DNA from: Streptomyces durmitorensis
GTDB lineage: Bacteria; Actinomycetota; Actinomycetes; Streptomycetales; Streptomycetaceae
Length of the DNA: 64,000 bases
Direction of reading: 5' to 3'
Assembly (NCBI RefSeq): GCF_023498005.1
Contig: NZ_CP097289.1
Location: 5,208,001 to 5,272,000 of the forward strand
Below are positions 7,210 to 17,129 of this stretch, piece by piece. The notes beneath the pieces were generated by a model, which saw only the letters and a program-made list of their open reading frames with translations, had not been told where the DNA came from and did not search any database. How positions within the stretch are numbered: position 1 is the first letter of the stretch; every line of letters starts with the position of its first letter. The translations under genes were made by a program, and so were the position numbers.

Positions 7210-9297
7210 CTAGTCCCGCCTGCTCCTCGCCGCCGCCACCGCGAGCGCGCCCAGTGCGCACAGGGCGATCGCGAGGCCCGCGTACAGCATCGTGTCCGAG
7301 TCGCTGCCCGTGTCGGCCAGCTGGGGCGGGGCGTCCGCGCGTCCCACGGGGCCGTTCTGCGGCTCCTGCGGGGCAGGACGTGCCTGCACGCGCTGGGCGA
7401 GGATCGCCGAGGTGCACGGGTCGTCGCCGCCCCGGACGGATGCGGGGCAGTTGCTGCCGGGCGCCGTCACGGTGACCACCCTGACCTGGCCCGCCGTGCA
7501 GGAGACCGTCAGCTTCTGGGTGACGGTGACCTTGCCGTGCGGGCGGACGTCGCCCTTCCAGACGTACTTCGAACCCTGCTTGGTGACCTTGCCGCTGCTC
7601 GCGACGGGCTTGGTGCCGGGCGTCACCTGCCAGGACGCGGTGGCTCCGGTACGCGTGCTGCCCGAGGGGTTCTTGATGGTGATGGTGTTCTTGACGTCGC
7701 TGCACACCGGCGCGGTCCGCCGTGCGGGCACGTTGGTGATCCTGACCGGCGGCTGCTTCCGCTCGATGACCGGCGCGGCCCCGCACTTGGGGTCGGTGCT
7801 GCCCGCGTCGCAGTTGGAGCGCGGGGTCTCGACATCGACGTTGTTGAGCAGCTTGCCGTCGCCGCTGACTGGGTCCTTGATCTTGACCGAGTACGTCACC
7901 GTCGCCGTCTCACCGGCCGGGATGTCGCCGGTGTAGCTGATCTTCGGCTTGGTGTACGAGACGTCGCCGGTGCTCGCCTTCGCGTCGTCGTTGTACGTCG
8001 CGTCGTCGAGGTTGTCCGTCAGGTCGTCGCTGAACTTGGCGTTCGGGTAGTCGAGCTTGCTGATGTTCTTCGCCTTGACCGTGTAGGTCAGCGTGCCACC
8101 CGGCTTGATCGTCTTGGGGCTCGCCGTCTTCGTCACCTCCAGGTCGGGGACCGGGACGGAGAGCGCGAACGCCGAGGGGACGTACGTGTCGCCCTTCGTG
8201 GAGAAGCTCAGCGTCGTGGAGGTCGCGCCGACCGGGATCGGCTCGGCGGCCGGGGCGCGGGTACCGCTGCCCGTGACGTCGAACTCCTTGGCGTCGATGG
8301 AGAGGTTGTTGGTCATCTTCGGGTCGAGGGCGCCGTCGTCCTCGCTGATGAAGAAGTTGTTGGTGCTGCCCGTGTGCGCCTCGGTCATGGTCTGGCCGCC
8401 GACCAGGAAGCGGTCGCCGGGGGTGTTCCAGTCGCCTTCGTACGCGGTGACGCTGGCGCGCGGCTTGCCGTCCGTGCGGTAGAAGCCGTCGACCGTGACG
8501 CTGGTGGCGGGCGACGTGGAGCGCTGCAGGACGTGGCCGCCGTAGACGTAGACGTTGCGGCGGTCGGGGGCGTGGTCGTCGTTGGGGCCGTCGTACTTGT
8601 AGACGACGGTGAGCGACCAGCCCGCGACGCAGCCCTTGCCGGTGGGCGCCCAGATGTCGCCGACCGCGACCGGGACGGGTGCTCCGGTGCCGGTGACGCC
8701 GCTGAAGAGGCCCGTGATGTCGGCCTCGCCGGTGTAGTAGTGCGGGCCGTTGGTCGACGCCGGGTCCTTGACCAGGTTCGCCGGGGTGACCTTCGAGGGA
8801 GGCGCGCCGTCCACGCCGACGGCGGGCACCGCGTCCAGGGGTTCGCCGGGGGATGGCTGCACGTCGGCGCCCGAGATGTCGCAGCGCCTCAGCTGGGCGC
8901 CGCTGGGGCCCTTGTACGTTCCGTCGTTGCCGCCGAAGAAGAGGCGTGCGTACGCGACCTTCGCGCCGGGCGGGATCGCGACCTGGCCGGTGCTCGATCC
9001 GTGTTCGGGGTCCATGCCCGCGGCGTTGATCCGCTGCATGACGAAGGTGTTGTTGTTGTCGCGGCCCTGGCCGTCCGCGGCGGTGGCGCAGCGCGCCGCC
9101 ATGTCCGCGGGCGTCGTCGGGCAGCCCATGACCGTGTTGCCGATGGTCCTGAAGTCGCCGTACAGCGATTCGTCGTAGCGCTTGGCGAAGGGCTCGATCA
9201 CATCCGCGGCGGCGGGTGCGGCCGCGGCGCCGAGCGCCCCTGCCGCGAGTCCGGCCGTGGCCAGGGCCACACCGCCGATGCGTCGCGCGCTTCCCAT
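7210..9297 (-). CDS. Sortase-anchored surface protein with DUF11 repeats
   Basis: This 695-residue secreted protein has a Sec signal peptide (AGLAAGALGAAAAPAAAD) and a large N-terminal beta domain. Two DUF11-type repeats follow (VTKTASPKTIKPGGTLTYTV is the first signature). The end carries an LADTG sorting signal, a hydrophobic stretch and a basic RSRRD tail. LAxTG is the motif used by Streptomyces class E sortases, so the protein should be linked to peptidoglycan. ATG 9297 has an AGG just upstream; ATG 9315 is the alternative. The likely role is a cell-wall or aerial-hypha structural protein; no enzyme motif is seen. Confidence 0.85.
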   Translation of the reverse strand: MGSARRIGGVALATAGLAAGALGAAAAPAAADVIEPFAKRYDESLYGDFRTIGNTVMGCPTTPADMAARCATAADGQGRDNNNTFVMQRINAAGMDPEHGSSTGQVAIPPGAKVAYARLFFGGNDGTYKGPSGAQLRRCDISGADVQPSPGEPLDAVPAVGVDGAPPSKVTPANLVKDPASTNGPHYYTGEADITGLFSGVTGTGAPVPVAVGDIWAPTGKGCVAGWSLTVVYKYDGPNDDHAPDRRNVYVYGGHVLQRSTSPATSVTVDGFYRTDGKPRASVTAYEGDWNTPGDRFLVGGQTMTEAHTGSTNNFFISEDDGALDPKMTNNLSIDAKEFDVTGSGTRAPAAEPIPVGATSTTLSFSTKGDTYVPSAFALSVPVPDLEVTKTASPKTIKPGGTLTYTVKAKNISKLDYPNAKFSDDLTDNLDDATYNDDAKASTGDVSYTKPKISYTGDIPAGETATVTYSVKIKDPVSGDGKLLNNVDVETPRSNCDAGSTDPKCGAAPVIERKQPPVRITNVPARRTAPVCSDVKNTITIKNPSGSTRTGATASWQVTPGTKPVASSGKVTKQGSKYVWKGDVRPHGKVTVTQKLTVSCTAGQVRVVTVTAPGSNCPASVRGGDDPCTSAILAQRVQARPAPQEPQNGPVGRADAPPQLADTGSDSDTMLYAGLAIALCALGALAVAAARSRRD

Positions 9298-9353
9298 TAC
9301 CTGTCTGACCCACATAAGTGGGAAATGTAGACAAAACGCCCGGTCTTGGGCGG

Positions 9354-10298
9354 TTACGCCACGCGGCGAGCGGTGTACTCCGCGATGTCGGCCATCGGCG
9401 GCCGCTCCTCCGTGTCCACCGAATGGGTCCGCGGCTCGAACCCGTCCGCACCCCGCTCGAACTGCGTGAGCTCGGGGCGTACGAGATGGCCGCGCGCGAG
9501 CCGCAGCTGCGCCGTCCGGTAGATCGCCGCCGCCATCCGGCCCAGCGCCTGCCCGTCCTGGTGCCGGTGCTTGCGCACGCCGACATCGACCTGCGCGAGC
9601 GCGTCCAGGCCCACGGTGTGCAGGGCGTCGACGAGCAGGCCCAGCTCCACTCCGTAACCGACGGGGAACGGCAGCCGCTCAAGGAGTGACCTGCGCGCCG
9701 CGTACTCGCCGCCCAACGGCTGGACGAACCCGGCCAGTTGGGGCCAGTGCATGTTCAGCAGCGGGCGCGCCATCAGCTCGGTGACCCGACCGCCCTGACC
9801 TGCGGTTCCAGCCAGCGGACGGTCGTACATCGCCTTCACGAAGTCCACGTCGGGCTCGGTCAGGAGCGGGCCCACGATGCCGGTGACGAAGTCCGCCGAG
9901 AACTCCCTCAGGTCCGCGTCGACGAACGCGACGATGTCACCGCCGGTCACCAGGAGTGAGCGCCACAGGACCTCGCCCTTGCCGGGCACGGCCGGGATGC
10001 GCGGCAGGATCTCGTCCCGGTGCACGACCCGCGCGCCCGCCTCACGGGCGACCTCGGCCGTACGGTCCCGGGATCCGGAGTCGATCACCACGAGCTCGTC
10101 GACCAGGCAGGCCTCCTCGACCAGCTCCCGGCGGATCTCGGCGACGATCTCCCCGACCGTCTCCTCCTCGTCGAGCGCGGGCAGGACGACACTCACCGAG
10201 GCTCCCGACGCCCGTTTGGCGGCGACGAGTGCGCTGAGCGGACGGTCGGCAACGGACCAGGAACGCCTGGTCAGCCAGCGCTCGGCCTCTTCCAGCAC
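9354..10298 (-). CDS. gpgS: Glucosyl-3-phosphoglycerate synthase
   Basis: This GT2/GT81-type glycosyltransferase of 314 residues transfers glucose from a nucleotide sugar to 3-phosphoglycerate, the first step towards glucosylglycerate and methylglucose polysaccharides. Visible motifs are SVVLPALDEEETVGEIV, the VVIDSGSRDRT segment, the FVDADLREF metal-binding DxD and PLGGEYAARR. GTG 10298 has AGGAGGAG upstream. The gene diverges from the riboswitch-thrC unit. The length agrees with mycobacterial and Streptomyces GpgS. Confidence 0.9.
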   Translation of the reverse strand: MLEEAERWLTRRSWSVADRPLSALVAAKRASGASVSVVLPALDEEETVGEIVAEIRRELVEEACLVDELVVIDSGSRDRTAEVAREAGARVVHRDEILPRIPAVPGKGEVLWRSLLVTGGDIVAFVDADLREFSADFVTGIVGPLLTEPDVDFVKAMYDRPLAGTAGQGGRVTELMARPLLNMHWPQLAGFVQPLGGEYAARRSLLERLPFPVGYGVELGLLVDALHTVGLDALAQVDVGVRKHRHQDGQALGRMAAAIYRTAQLRLARGHLVRPELTQFERGADGFEPRTHSVDTEERPPMADIAEYTARRVA

Positions 10299-10464
10299 GG
10301 GTTGCTCCTCCTGTGTGTGGCCTACATGTGATCCATCTCGCGGTTCGGACGACTATCTCAAGGGTCCAGGCCGTCGGTTACAGTCTTGAACAACGCGGAT
10401 GACCATCGCATGTCGGGGGTCGACGCGTAACAAATGCCCTGGGCCCCCAAAGCCCCGGCGCCAT

Positions 10465-10590
10465 ACCGCTCATCCAGAGGGGCAGAGGGATACGGCCCGT
10501 TGAAGCCCCGGCAACCATCCCGCCGACCGCGCACGCGAGGTCTCGGTGGGGAAGGTGCCAATTCCGTCTCGTGACGAGATGCGTCACGGG
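10465..10590 (+). ncRNA. S-box (SAM-I) riboswitch upstream of thrC
   Basis: The sequence follows the SAM-I core: CATCCAGAGGGGCAGAGGGA, then GGCCCGTTGAAGCCCCGGC with CAACC, a variable stem with GGTCTCGGTGGGG, and GGTGCCAATTCC, closed by GAGATGCG, which can pair with CGCTCATC at the 5' end. It lies just before threonine synthase rather than a methionine gene. The thrC ribosome-binding site (GAGGAGAAAGG, near 10596-10606) follows within 10 nt, so control of translation initiation is plausible. Confidence 0.88.
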
Positions 10591-10618
10591 GAAGATGAGG
10601 AGAAAGGGCCTCGCCTCC

Positions 10619-11926
10619 ATGGCTGCGCAGACTGTCGGAACGTTCGAAAACACCCCCTCCACCACGGGTTCTGTGGACCTCGGCCCCGCATCGGGCCTTT
10701 CCTGCCGCGAGTGCGGCGAGCTGTACGCGCTCGGCCCGATCTTCGCCTGCGAGGCCTGTTTCGGCCCGCTCGAAGTCGCGTACGACCTGCCGACCGGTGA
10801 CCCCGAGGCGCTCCGGAAGCAGATCGAGTCCGGCCCCGACAACATCTGGCGCTACGCGCCTCTGCTGCCCGTCCCCGCGGACGTGGCGTCCAAGCCGAAC
10901 ATCAACCCCGGCTGGACCAAGCTCGTCAAGGCCGACAACCTCGCGCGTGAACTCGGCGTCGAGCAGGGCAAGTTGTTCGTCAAGGACGACTCCGGCAACC
11001 CGACGCACTCGTTCAAGGACCGTGTCGTGGCGCAGGCCATCGAGGCGGCGCGCGCGTTCGGCTTCACCACCCTCTCCTGCTCCTCCACCGGCAACCTCGC
11101 CGGCGCCGTCGGTGCCGCCGCGGCACGCGCCGGCTTCCGCTCCTGCGTGTTCATCCCGCACGACCTGGAGCAGGGCAAGGTCGTCATGGCCGCGGTCTAC
11201 GGCGGCGAGCTCGTCGGCATCGAGGGCAACTACGACGACGTGAACCGCTTCTGCTCCGAGCTCATCGGCGACCCGCTGGGCGAGGGCTGGGGCTTCGTGA
11301 ACGTGAACCTGCGGCCGTACTACGGCGAGGGCTCCAAGACCCTCGCGTACGAGATCTGCGAGCAGCTGGGGTGGGTCCTTCCCGACCAGCTGGTGATCCC
11401 GATCGCCTCGGGCTCGCAGCTCACGAAGATCGACAAGGGGCTCAAGGAGCTCATCGCGCTCGGCCTCGTCGAGGACAAGCCGTACAAGATCTTCGGCGCG
11501 CAGGCCGAGGGCTGCTCGCCGGTGTCGACCGCCTTCAAGGCCGGGCACGACGTCGTCCGGCCGCAGAAGCCGGACACCATCGCCAAGTCGCTCGCCATCG
11601 GCAACCCCGCCGACGGGCCGTACGTCCTGGACATCGCGCGTCGCACGGGCGGTGCGGTGGAGGACGTGAACGACGAGCAGGTCGTCGATGCGATCAAGCT
11701 GCTCGCCCGGACCGAGGGGATCTTCGCGGAGACCGCCGGTGGTGTGACGGTCGGCGTCACGAAGAAGCTGATCGAGGCGGGCCTCATCGATCCCTCCCTG
11801 ACCACGGTGGTCCTGAACACCGGTGATGGCCTCAAAACGCTTGACGCTGTCGCTGAGACTTCGCAGGCCACCGCTACCATCCGGCCCAGCCTTGACGCGT
11901 TCCGCGCCGCCGGGCTCGCCGACTAG
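10619..11926 (+). CDS. thrC: Threonine synthase
   Basis: This PLP-dependent enzyme of 435 residues converts O-phosphohomoserine to threonine. The PLP lysine is Lys133 in NPTHSFKD; the SCSSTGNLAGA and IPIASGSQLTK loops bind substrate and phosphate. A CxxC pair at residues 29/32 and another at 44/47 form a small N-terminal zinc-ribbon-like element seen in this long ThrC type. ATG 10619 is preferred over the in-frame GTG 10571, because the latter lies inside the riboswitch closing stem and GAGGAGAAAGG fits 10619. No hom or thrB is adjacent, so this may be a second, separately regulated threonine synthase. Confidence 0.92.
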   Translation: MAAQTVGTFENTPSTTGSVDLGPASGLSCRECGELYALGPIFACEACFGPLEVAYDLPTGDPEALRKQIESGPDNIWRYAPLLPVPADVASKPNINPGWTKLVKADNLARELGVEQGKLFVKDDSGNPTHSFKDRVVAQAIEAARAFGFTTLSCSSTGNLAGAVGAAAARAGFRSCVFIPHDLEQGKVVMAAVYGGELVGIEGNYDDVNRFCSELIGDPLGEGWGFVNVNLRPYYGEGSKTLAYEICEQLGWVLPDQLVIPIASGSQLTKIDKGLKELIALGLVEDKPYKIFGAQAEGCSPVSTAFKAGHDVVRPQKPDTIAKSLAIGNPADGPYVLDIARRTGGAVEDVNDEQVVDAIKLLARTEGIFAETAGGVTVGVTKKLIEAGLIDPSLTTVVLNTGDGLKTLDAVAETSQATATIRPSLDAFRAAGLAD

Positions 11927-11940
11927 CCGCCGTAGGGCCT

Positions 11941-11963
11941 GACCGCCGTCGTCGACGGCGGTC
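11941..11963 (+). terminator. Hairpin after thrC
   Basis: GACCGCCGTC-gtc-GACGGCGGTC is a perfect 10-bp stem 14 bp after the thrC stop, with no T-run. About 15 bp later comes GCAGTTCCCCGCGCCCC, a half of a hairpin repeat often seen between Streptomyces genes. Read-through into the MoaD-like gene is possible. Confidence 0.55.
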
Positions 11964-12028
11964 GTGGTCCGTCCTCGCGCAGTTCCCCGCGCCCCTGAAG
12001 GGGCCCCACACACCCCGAGGTGAAATCA

Positions 12029-12304
12029 ATGAGCGTCAAGGTTCGCATCCCCACCATTCTTCGCACCTACACCGGCGGTCAGTCCGAGGTCGCCGCAGAG
12101 GGGGCGACCCTCTCCGAGGTCATCGCCGACCTGGAGGCCAAGCACGCCGGTATCGCGGCCCGTGTCCTGGACGACCAGGGCAAGCTGCGGCGCTTCGTGA
12201 ACGTGTACGTGAACGACGACGACGTCCGTTTCGAGCAGGGCCTTCAGACCGCGACGCCGGACGGCGCGGGGGTCTCGATCATTCCCGCCGTCGCCGGTGG
12301 TTGA
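12029..12304 (+). CDS. MoaD/ThiS-family sulfur carrier protein
   Basis: This beta-grasp protein of 91 residues has the family N-terminus SVKVRIPTILRTYTGGQSEV and ends in AVAGG. The C-terminal Gly-Gly is the site that is adenylated and thiocarboxylated in MoaD, ThiS and CysO. ATG 12029 has GAGG 8 nt upstream. It follows threonine synthase; thiocarboxylate carriers of this type can feed cysteine, methionine, thiamine or molybdopterin synthesis, and the SAM riboswitch upstream points to sulfur amino acids. No partner E1 enzyme or synthase is adjacent. Confidence 0.88.
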   Translation: MSVKVRIPTILRTYTGGQSEVAAEGATLSEVIADLEAKHAGIAARVLDDQGKLRRFVNVYVNDDDVRFEQGLQTATPDGAGVSIIPAVAGG

Positions 12305-12334
12305 TCCTTTAAAGAAACACCCTGCGTAATCTTC

Positions 12335-12370
12335 ATTGCCCCCTCCGCGAGAGAAGCGGAGGGGGCAATT
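12335..12370 (+). terminator. Strong intrinsic-type hairpin
   Basis: ATTGCCCCCTCCGC and GCGGAGGGGGCAAT form a perfect 14-bp stem with a 7-nt loop, 30 bp after the MoaD-like gene. It probably ends the thrC-moaD transcript. Confidence 0.85.
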
Positions 12371-12728
12371 CCATGTGGTTGAGCGCGGTACAGTTGGGAA
12401 GCGAGCTTCCCCGTTTGTGCCGAGCGCATATACGAAGTCGCCCCGAGGGCGACAAGAAGTAGCCAAAGTGCACTGCCCATTTGCCCTTCTCGTGGCATTT
12501 GTCTGGCCCGACTTGCCCTGAACTCCGGTAAATCCTCCGCATATTTCCGATCAGGCGTGCCCAGAATTCTCGTCCGATTGACCTGTTGCAGAGGGCAGTT
12601 GGACAGATACATTCAGCCGCGGTCGACGCGTTCCGGCGCACGCCTCCACAACCCATTGGGGGGGTGAGGTCTGACCCGGGTCCGCGAAGTGCGGGTCCGT
12701 GCAAGGGCCAGTAATAGGGGAGTTAGGC
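12371..12728 (+). other. 358-bp intergenic region before the cold-shock gene
   Basis: No credible gene lies here. The stretch is less GC-rich than its surroundings (for example around 12500-12570) and contains a small GGAAGC/GCTTCC hairpin near 12395-12410. It ends in the cold-shock ribosome-binding site. A long structured 5' leader, as in other cold-shock mRNAs, is plausible but not shown. Confidence 0.4.
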
Positions 12729-12932
12729 ATGGCTCAGGGCACCGTCAAGTGGTTCAACGCGGAGAAGGGGTACGGCTTCATCGCGGTCGACGGTGGTGCG
12801 GATGTTTTCGTCCACTACAGCGCGATTCAGATGGACGGCTACCGCACCCTTGAAGAAGGTCAGCGAGTTGAGTTCGAGATCTCGCAGGGCCAGAAGGGTC
12901 CGCAGGCGGACATGGTCAAGCTCGCCGTCTGA
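12729..12932 (+). CDS. Cold-shock protein (CspA family)
   Basis: This 67-residue nucleic-acid chaperone has both RNA-binding motifs, KGYGFI (RNP1) and VFVHYSAI (RNP2), and the usual [11 protein letters not shown] start. ATG 12729 is fixed by GGGGAGTTAGGC just upstream. It is the single-domain size typical of Streptomyces ScoF/CspA proteins. It stands alone between a terminator and the groEL unit, with a long upstream region that may act as a temperature-responsive leader. Confidence 0.95.
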   Translation: MAQGTVKWFNAEKGYGFIAVDGGADVFVHYSAIQMDGYRTLEEGQRVEFEISQGQKGPQADMVKLAV

Positions 12933-12969
12933 TCTCGGCGCGATCGGCCAGCGACTTAGCGAGTGACGA

Positions 12970-13002
12970 AGGGCCCGTATCCCCACAGGGGGTGCGGGCC
13001 CC
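12970..13002 (+). terminator. Hairpin after cold-shock gene
   Basis: GGGCCCG (12971) pairs with CGGGCCC (ending 13001), and CCCC/GGGG pairs inside, giving a stable GC stem 38 bp after the stop. Confidence 0.7.
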
Positions 13003-13029
13003 TCGTACGTCTGGGATCCGTGAGAGGCG

Positions 13030-13056
13030 CTTGCACTCGCAGGGGTCGAGTGCTAA
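13030..13056 (+). promoter_or_regulatory. CIRCE element 1 (HrcA operator)
   Basis: CTTGCACTC-N9-GAGTGCTAA matches the 27-bp CIRCE (TTAGCACTC-N9-GAGTGCTAA) with a perfect right half and two or fewer changes on the left. It lies in the groEL promoter/leader and should bind HrcA. Confidence 0.9.
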
Positions 13057-13065
13057 TCATTGGGC

Positions 13066-13092
13066 TTAGCACTCTCCGAGTGAGAGTGACAG
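13066..13092 (+). promoter_or_regulatory. CIRCE element 2 (HrcA operator)
   Basis: TTAGCACTC-N9-GAGTGACAG has a perfect left half and a GAGTG right half with the exact 9-nt spacing. It lies 9 bp after the first element, so HrcA may bind as two adjacent dimers. Confidence 0.85.
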
Positions 13093-13112
13093 AACTTGGA
13101 TCGGGTCGGTGA

Positions 13113-14846
<1,734 letters not shown>

Positions 14847-14886
14847 TCCGCCTCTGGCTGATCAGCGGTTCATCGCTCCACGCGAA

Positions 14887-14928
14887 CCGAGGGCGGCACT
14901 CCTTCTCACGAAGGGGTGCCGCCCTCGG
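14887..14928 (+). terminator. Bidirectional terminator after groEL
   Basis: CCGAGGGCGGCACTCCTT and AAGGGGTGCCGCCCTCGG form an 18-bp near-perfect stem around a 6-nt loop. It lies between groEL and the convergent hydrolase gene. A very similar stem recurs at 23683-23724. Confidence 0.88.
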
Positions 14929-14958
14929 GCGTTTTCCGGGAGCCGGGAGCGGTGCGGG

Positions 14959-16182
14959 CTACGGCAGGCGGTCCAGGATCCAGGTGCAGAGTTCTTCCGT
15001 GACCAGGGTGTGGCCCTCGTTCTGGGAGGCGCAGAGGTACTCGTCCAGTTCGCTGTCCTCGGAGTCCGCGACCGGGTCGTACAGCTTGCTGTGGTCGTCG
15101 ATCTCGCGCAGGGCGATGGCGCTGACCGACGGGACGAAGCAGTGCTCGCGGATCTCCGCCTCCGAGCCGAGGCCGATGAGCGCCGGGATCTTGTCGAGCT
15201 CGTCGGCCAGGATGCCGAAGCCCTCCAGGGTGCCGCCGGGTGCGCCGTCGATCTCGGGCAGGGCCGAGGTGTGGATCTTCGGCTTGCGCAGGGTCACCAC
15301 CCGTAGCTGGGCGATCAGTTGGTCCACCCCGGCGGACTGGGTGTAGAGGTTGGTGCCCGTGATGGCCAGGCCCTTGCCGCGGAAGGCCCGCTCACCCGCC
15401 GGGACGCCGTTGCTCTCGCCGGTGCGCACGCCGTTGGCCACGCCGATCTTGTGCGGGTGCCGCGGCCAGCTGCCGACCCGCTCCAGCTCCGCGAGGAACT
15501 CGGTGCGCTCCTTGTCGGTCTCCGGGGTGTCGTCCCACTCCGCGATGTGCTGCCACAGCAGCTGCCGCGCCGCCGTGCTGTTCATCTGCGTCGAGAACGA
15601 GTCGTTCAGGCGCCGGATGTAGTGCGCGAAGGCCTGGAGCGCGAGGGGGATCCAGGCGCCCCGGTGCGGGCTGTCGTAGGAGAAGTACAGCGTCGTCTCG
15701 TGCTCGTCGCCGTCGTGCTCCATCTTCGCAAGGGCGTACCGCGCGACGAGGCCGCCCATGCTGAAGCCGCCGACCGTCAGCCGGTGTTCGCCCGTGCGCC
15801 GCCGGATCGCCTCCTGGATCGCGGCCTTGGCCACCACCGCGTTGTCCAGGATCGAGGCACTGCGCTCGTCGAAGCCGACCAGGATGACGTCCCTCTCGCG
15901 GGCCCGCAGTTCGCTGATGAACGCGTACGGGCCGCGCTCCAGGGTCTCCCAGGAGAAGTCGAGGTCGCTGGGCCCGATGTTGAAGCCGTCGGCGAGGATC
16001 ACCGGGCGGCGCAGGCCCTGCTCGGCATCCGCGAGATACACCCACGCGGTGCCGCCCGGCAGCTCCCAGGTCTGGTCGGGCTCCGGCGCGGCTGAGGGGG
16101 CTTCCCTGGGGCCCGGCGCCAGGGTGATCGGGGGGTGGGCGCGCAAGGCCTCGGCGATCTGCTGTTCGTTGGGCTCGGTCAT
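14959..16182 (-). CDS. Alpha/beta-hydrolase, lipase-like
   Basis: This 407-residue protein has a GFSMGG nucleophile elbow (Ser141) preceded by VILADGFNIG and followed by SYDSPHRGAWIPLALQ, the pattern of PGAP1/DUF676-like lipases and esterases. No signal peptide is visible, so it is probably cytoplasmic. ATG 16182 is preferred to upstream codons because GGAGGGGA lies just before it. The substrate is unknown. Confidence 0.82.
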   Translation of the reverse strand: MTEPNEQQIAEALRAHPPITLAPGPREAPSAAPEPDQTWELPGGTAWVYLADAEQGLRRPVILADGFNIGPSDLDFSWETLERGPYAFISELRARERDVILVGFDERSASILDNAVVAKAAIQEAIRRRTGEHRLTVGGFSMGGLVARYALAKMEHDGDEHETTLYFSYDSPHRGAWIPLALQAFAHYIRRLNDSFSTQMNSTAARQLLWQHIAEWDDTPETDKERTEFLAELERVGSWPRHPHKIGVANGVRTGESNGVPAGERAFRGKGLAITGTNLYTQSAGVDQLIAQLRVVTLRKPKIHTSALPEIDGAPGGTLEGFGILADELDKIPALIGLGSEAEIREHCFVPSVSAIALREIDDHSKLYDPVADSEDSELDEYLCASQNEGHTLVTEELCTWILDRLP

Positions 16183-16543
16183 GAGGGTCCCCTCCGGGGG
16201 TGCGACTCCGACTTCGATGACATGCACTCCGATGACGTTCGGTGTCATCTTCGATACGTCGGGTAGCAGCCGGTAGGTGGTCCCGGCTTTCCACTCGGGG
16301 AGCGGGGGCCTTTCGGACAGGGGTGTGTTGGCCGGTTCGTCCGGTGACCATCGCCTTCCGGGGCATGCGTGTTCCGGAGGTGGGCCCCCGACCGGCGAGG
16401 GCCCGGACGGGGGCCTACGAGGGCGGGGCCTCGTAGGCCGTGTCAGCGTGCAACTCGGTCAGCATCGGGGTGCTGACGCGGCGGAAGTATGTCGCGAAGA
16501 GGACCGGGGAGGGGCTGCCGGCATTGCGCCTTCGCGCGGCGGG
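16183..16543. other. 361-bp gap between hydrolase and yoeB
   Basis: No credible gene is seen. A perfect 10-bp hairpin GGCCTACGAG/CTCGTAGGCC occurs at 16412-16439, about 105 bp downstream of the yoeB stop. It could terminate the yefM-yoeB transcript. The hydrolase promoter must lie between it and 16182. Confidence 0.5.
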
Positions 16544-16804
16544 TCAACGTTCGTAGTGGTACCGGCAGGAGGCGATACGGATCTCGTCCTCGACGATCTT
16601 GTAGATGAGGCGGTGCTCATCGGTGATGCGGCGGGACCAGTAGCCCTGGAAGCCGTGCTTCAGAGGCTCGGGTTTGCCGATGCCCTCGTTGCCGTTGCGT
16701 GCGATGTCCTGGAGGAGTGTATTGATCCGCTTGAGAACCCTGCGGTCCTGCGTCTGCCACCAGACGTAGTCCTGCCAGGGGGATTCGTCCCAGACGAACT
16801 TCAT
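16544..16804 (-). CDS. yoeB: YoeB/Txe-family mRNA endonuclease toxin
   Basis: This 86-residue protein matches YoeB along its whole length: VWDESPWQDYVWWQTQD at the start, KRINTLLQDI, EPLKHGFQGYWSRRI and the C-terminal RIASCRYHY with the catalytic His-Tyr pair. The toxin cleaves mRNA at the ribosome. Its ATG overlaps the yefM stop (ATGA), so synthesis is coupled to the antitoxin. Confidence 0.95.
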   Translation of the reverse strand: MKFVWDESPWQDYVWWQTQDRRVLKRINTLLQDIARNGNEGIGKPEPLKHGFQGYWSRRITDEHRLIYKIVEDEIRIASCRYHYER

Positions 16805-17052
16805 TCGGCGAGCTCCCTGACTGTGCCGCCACCGCTCTCCAGGCGGTCGATGGATGCCAGTAGGCGACGGGCGTTCTCAGGGTTCCGCAGCAGGTAAGCC
16901 GTCTCCTTCAGGGACTCGTACTCCTCAAGCGCCACGATGACGACCGGCTCCCGGCCCGCGCGGGTCACTATGACTTCCTCGCGGTCGTCTGTGACGGCGT
17001 TGAGCGTCTCGGCGTACTTCGCTCGCGACTCTGTGTAGGTCATGGTGCGCAT
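16801..17052 (-). CDS. yefM: YefM-family antitoxin
   Basis: This 83-residue Phd/YefM-fold antitoxin starts MRTMTYTESRAKYAETLNAV, contains REEVIVTRAGREPVVIVAL and ends with a toxin-binding acidic tail. It neutralises YoeB and represses its own promoter. ATG 17052 has AGGAGG 5 nt upstream. A perfect palindrome with TGTAC cores lies about 26 bp before the start. Confidence 0.93.
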   Translation of the reverse strand: MRTMTYTESRAKYAETLNAVTDDREEVIVTRAGREPVVIVALEEYESLKETAYLLRNPENARRLLASIDRLESGGGTVRELAE

Positions 17053-17077
17053 CGCGGCCTCCTCGGTGTTGTACGAC

Positions 17078-17095
17078 TTCCTGTACGTACAGGAA
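17078..17095. promoter_or_regulatory. YefM-type operator palindrome
   Basis: TTCCTGTACGTACAGGAA is a perfect 18-bp palindrome, flanked by further TGTACG motifs at about 17070 and 17098. YefM of other bacteria binds palindromes with TGTACA cores, so this is the probable autoregulation site. Confidence 0.75.
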
Positions 17096-17129
17096 ACTGT
17101 ACGGTCTGGACCTTGGGTGGGCAAATGGG

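Noticed and set aside
12371..12728. Small genes in the region before the cold-shock gene
   Set aside because: Open frames here lack ribosome-binding sites and Streptomyces codon bias; the region is better seen as promoter and leader.
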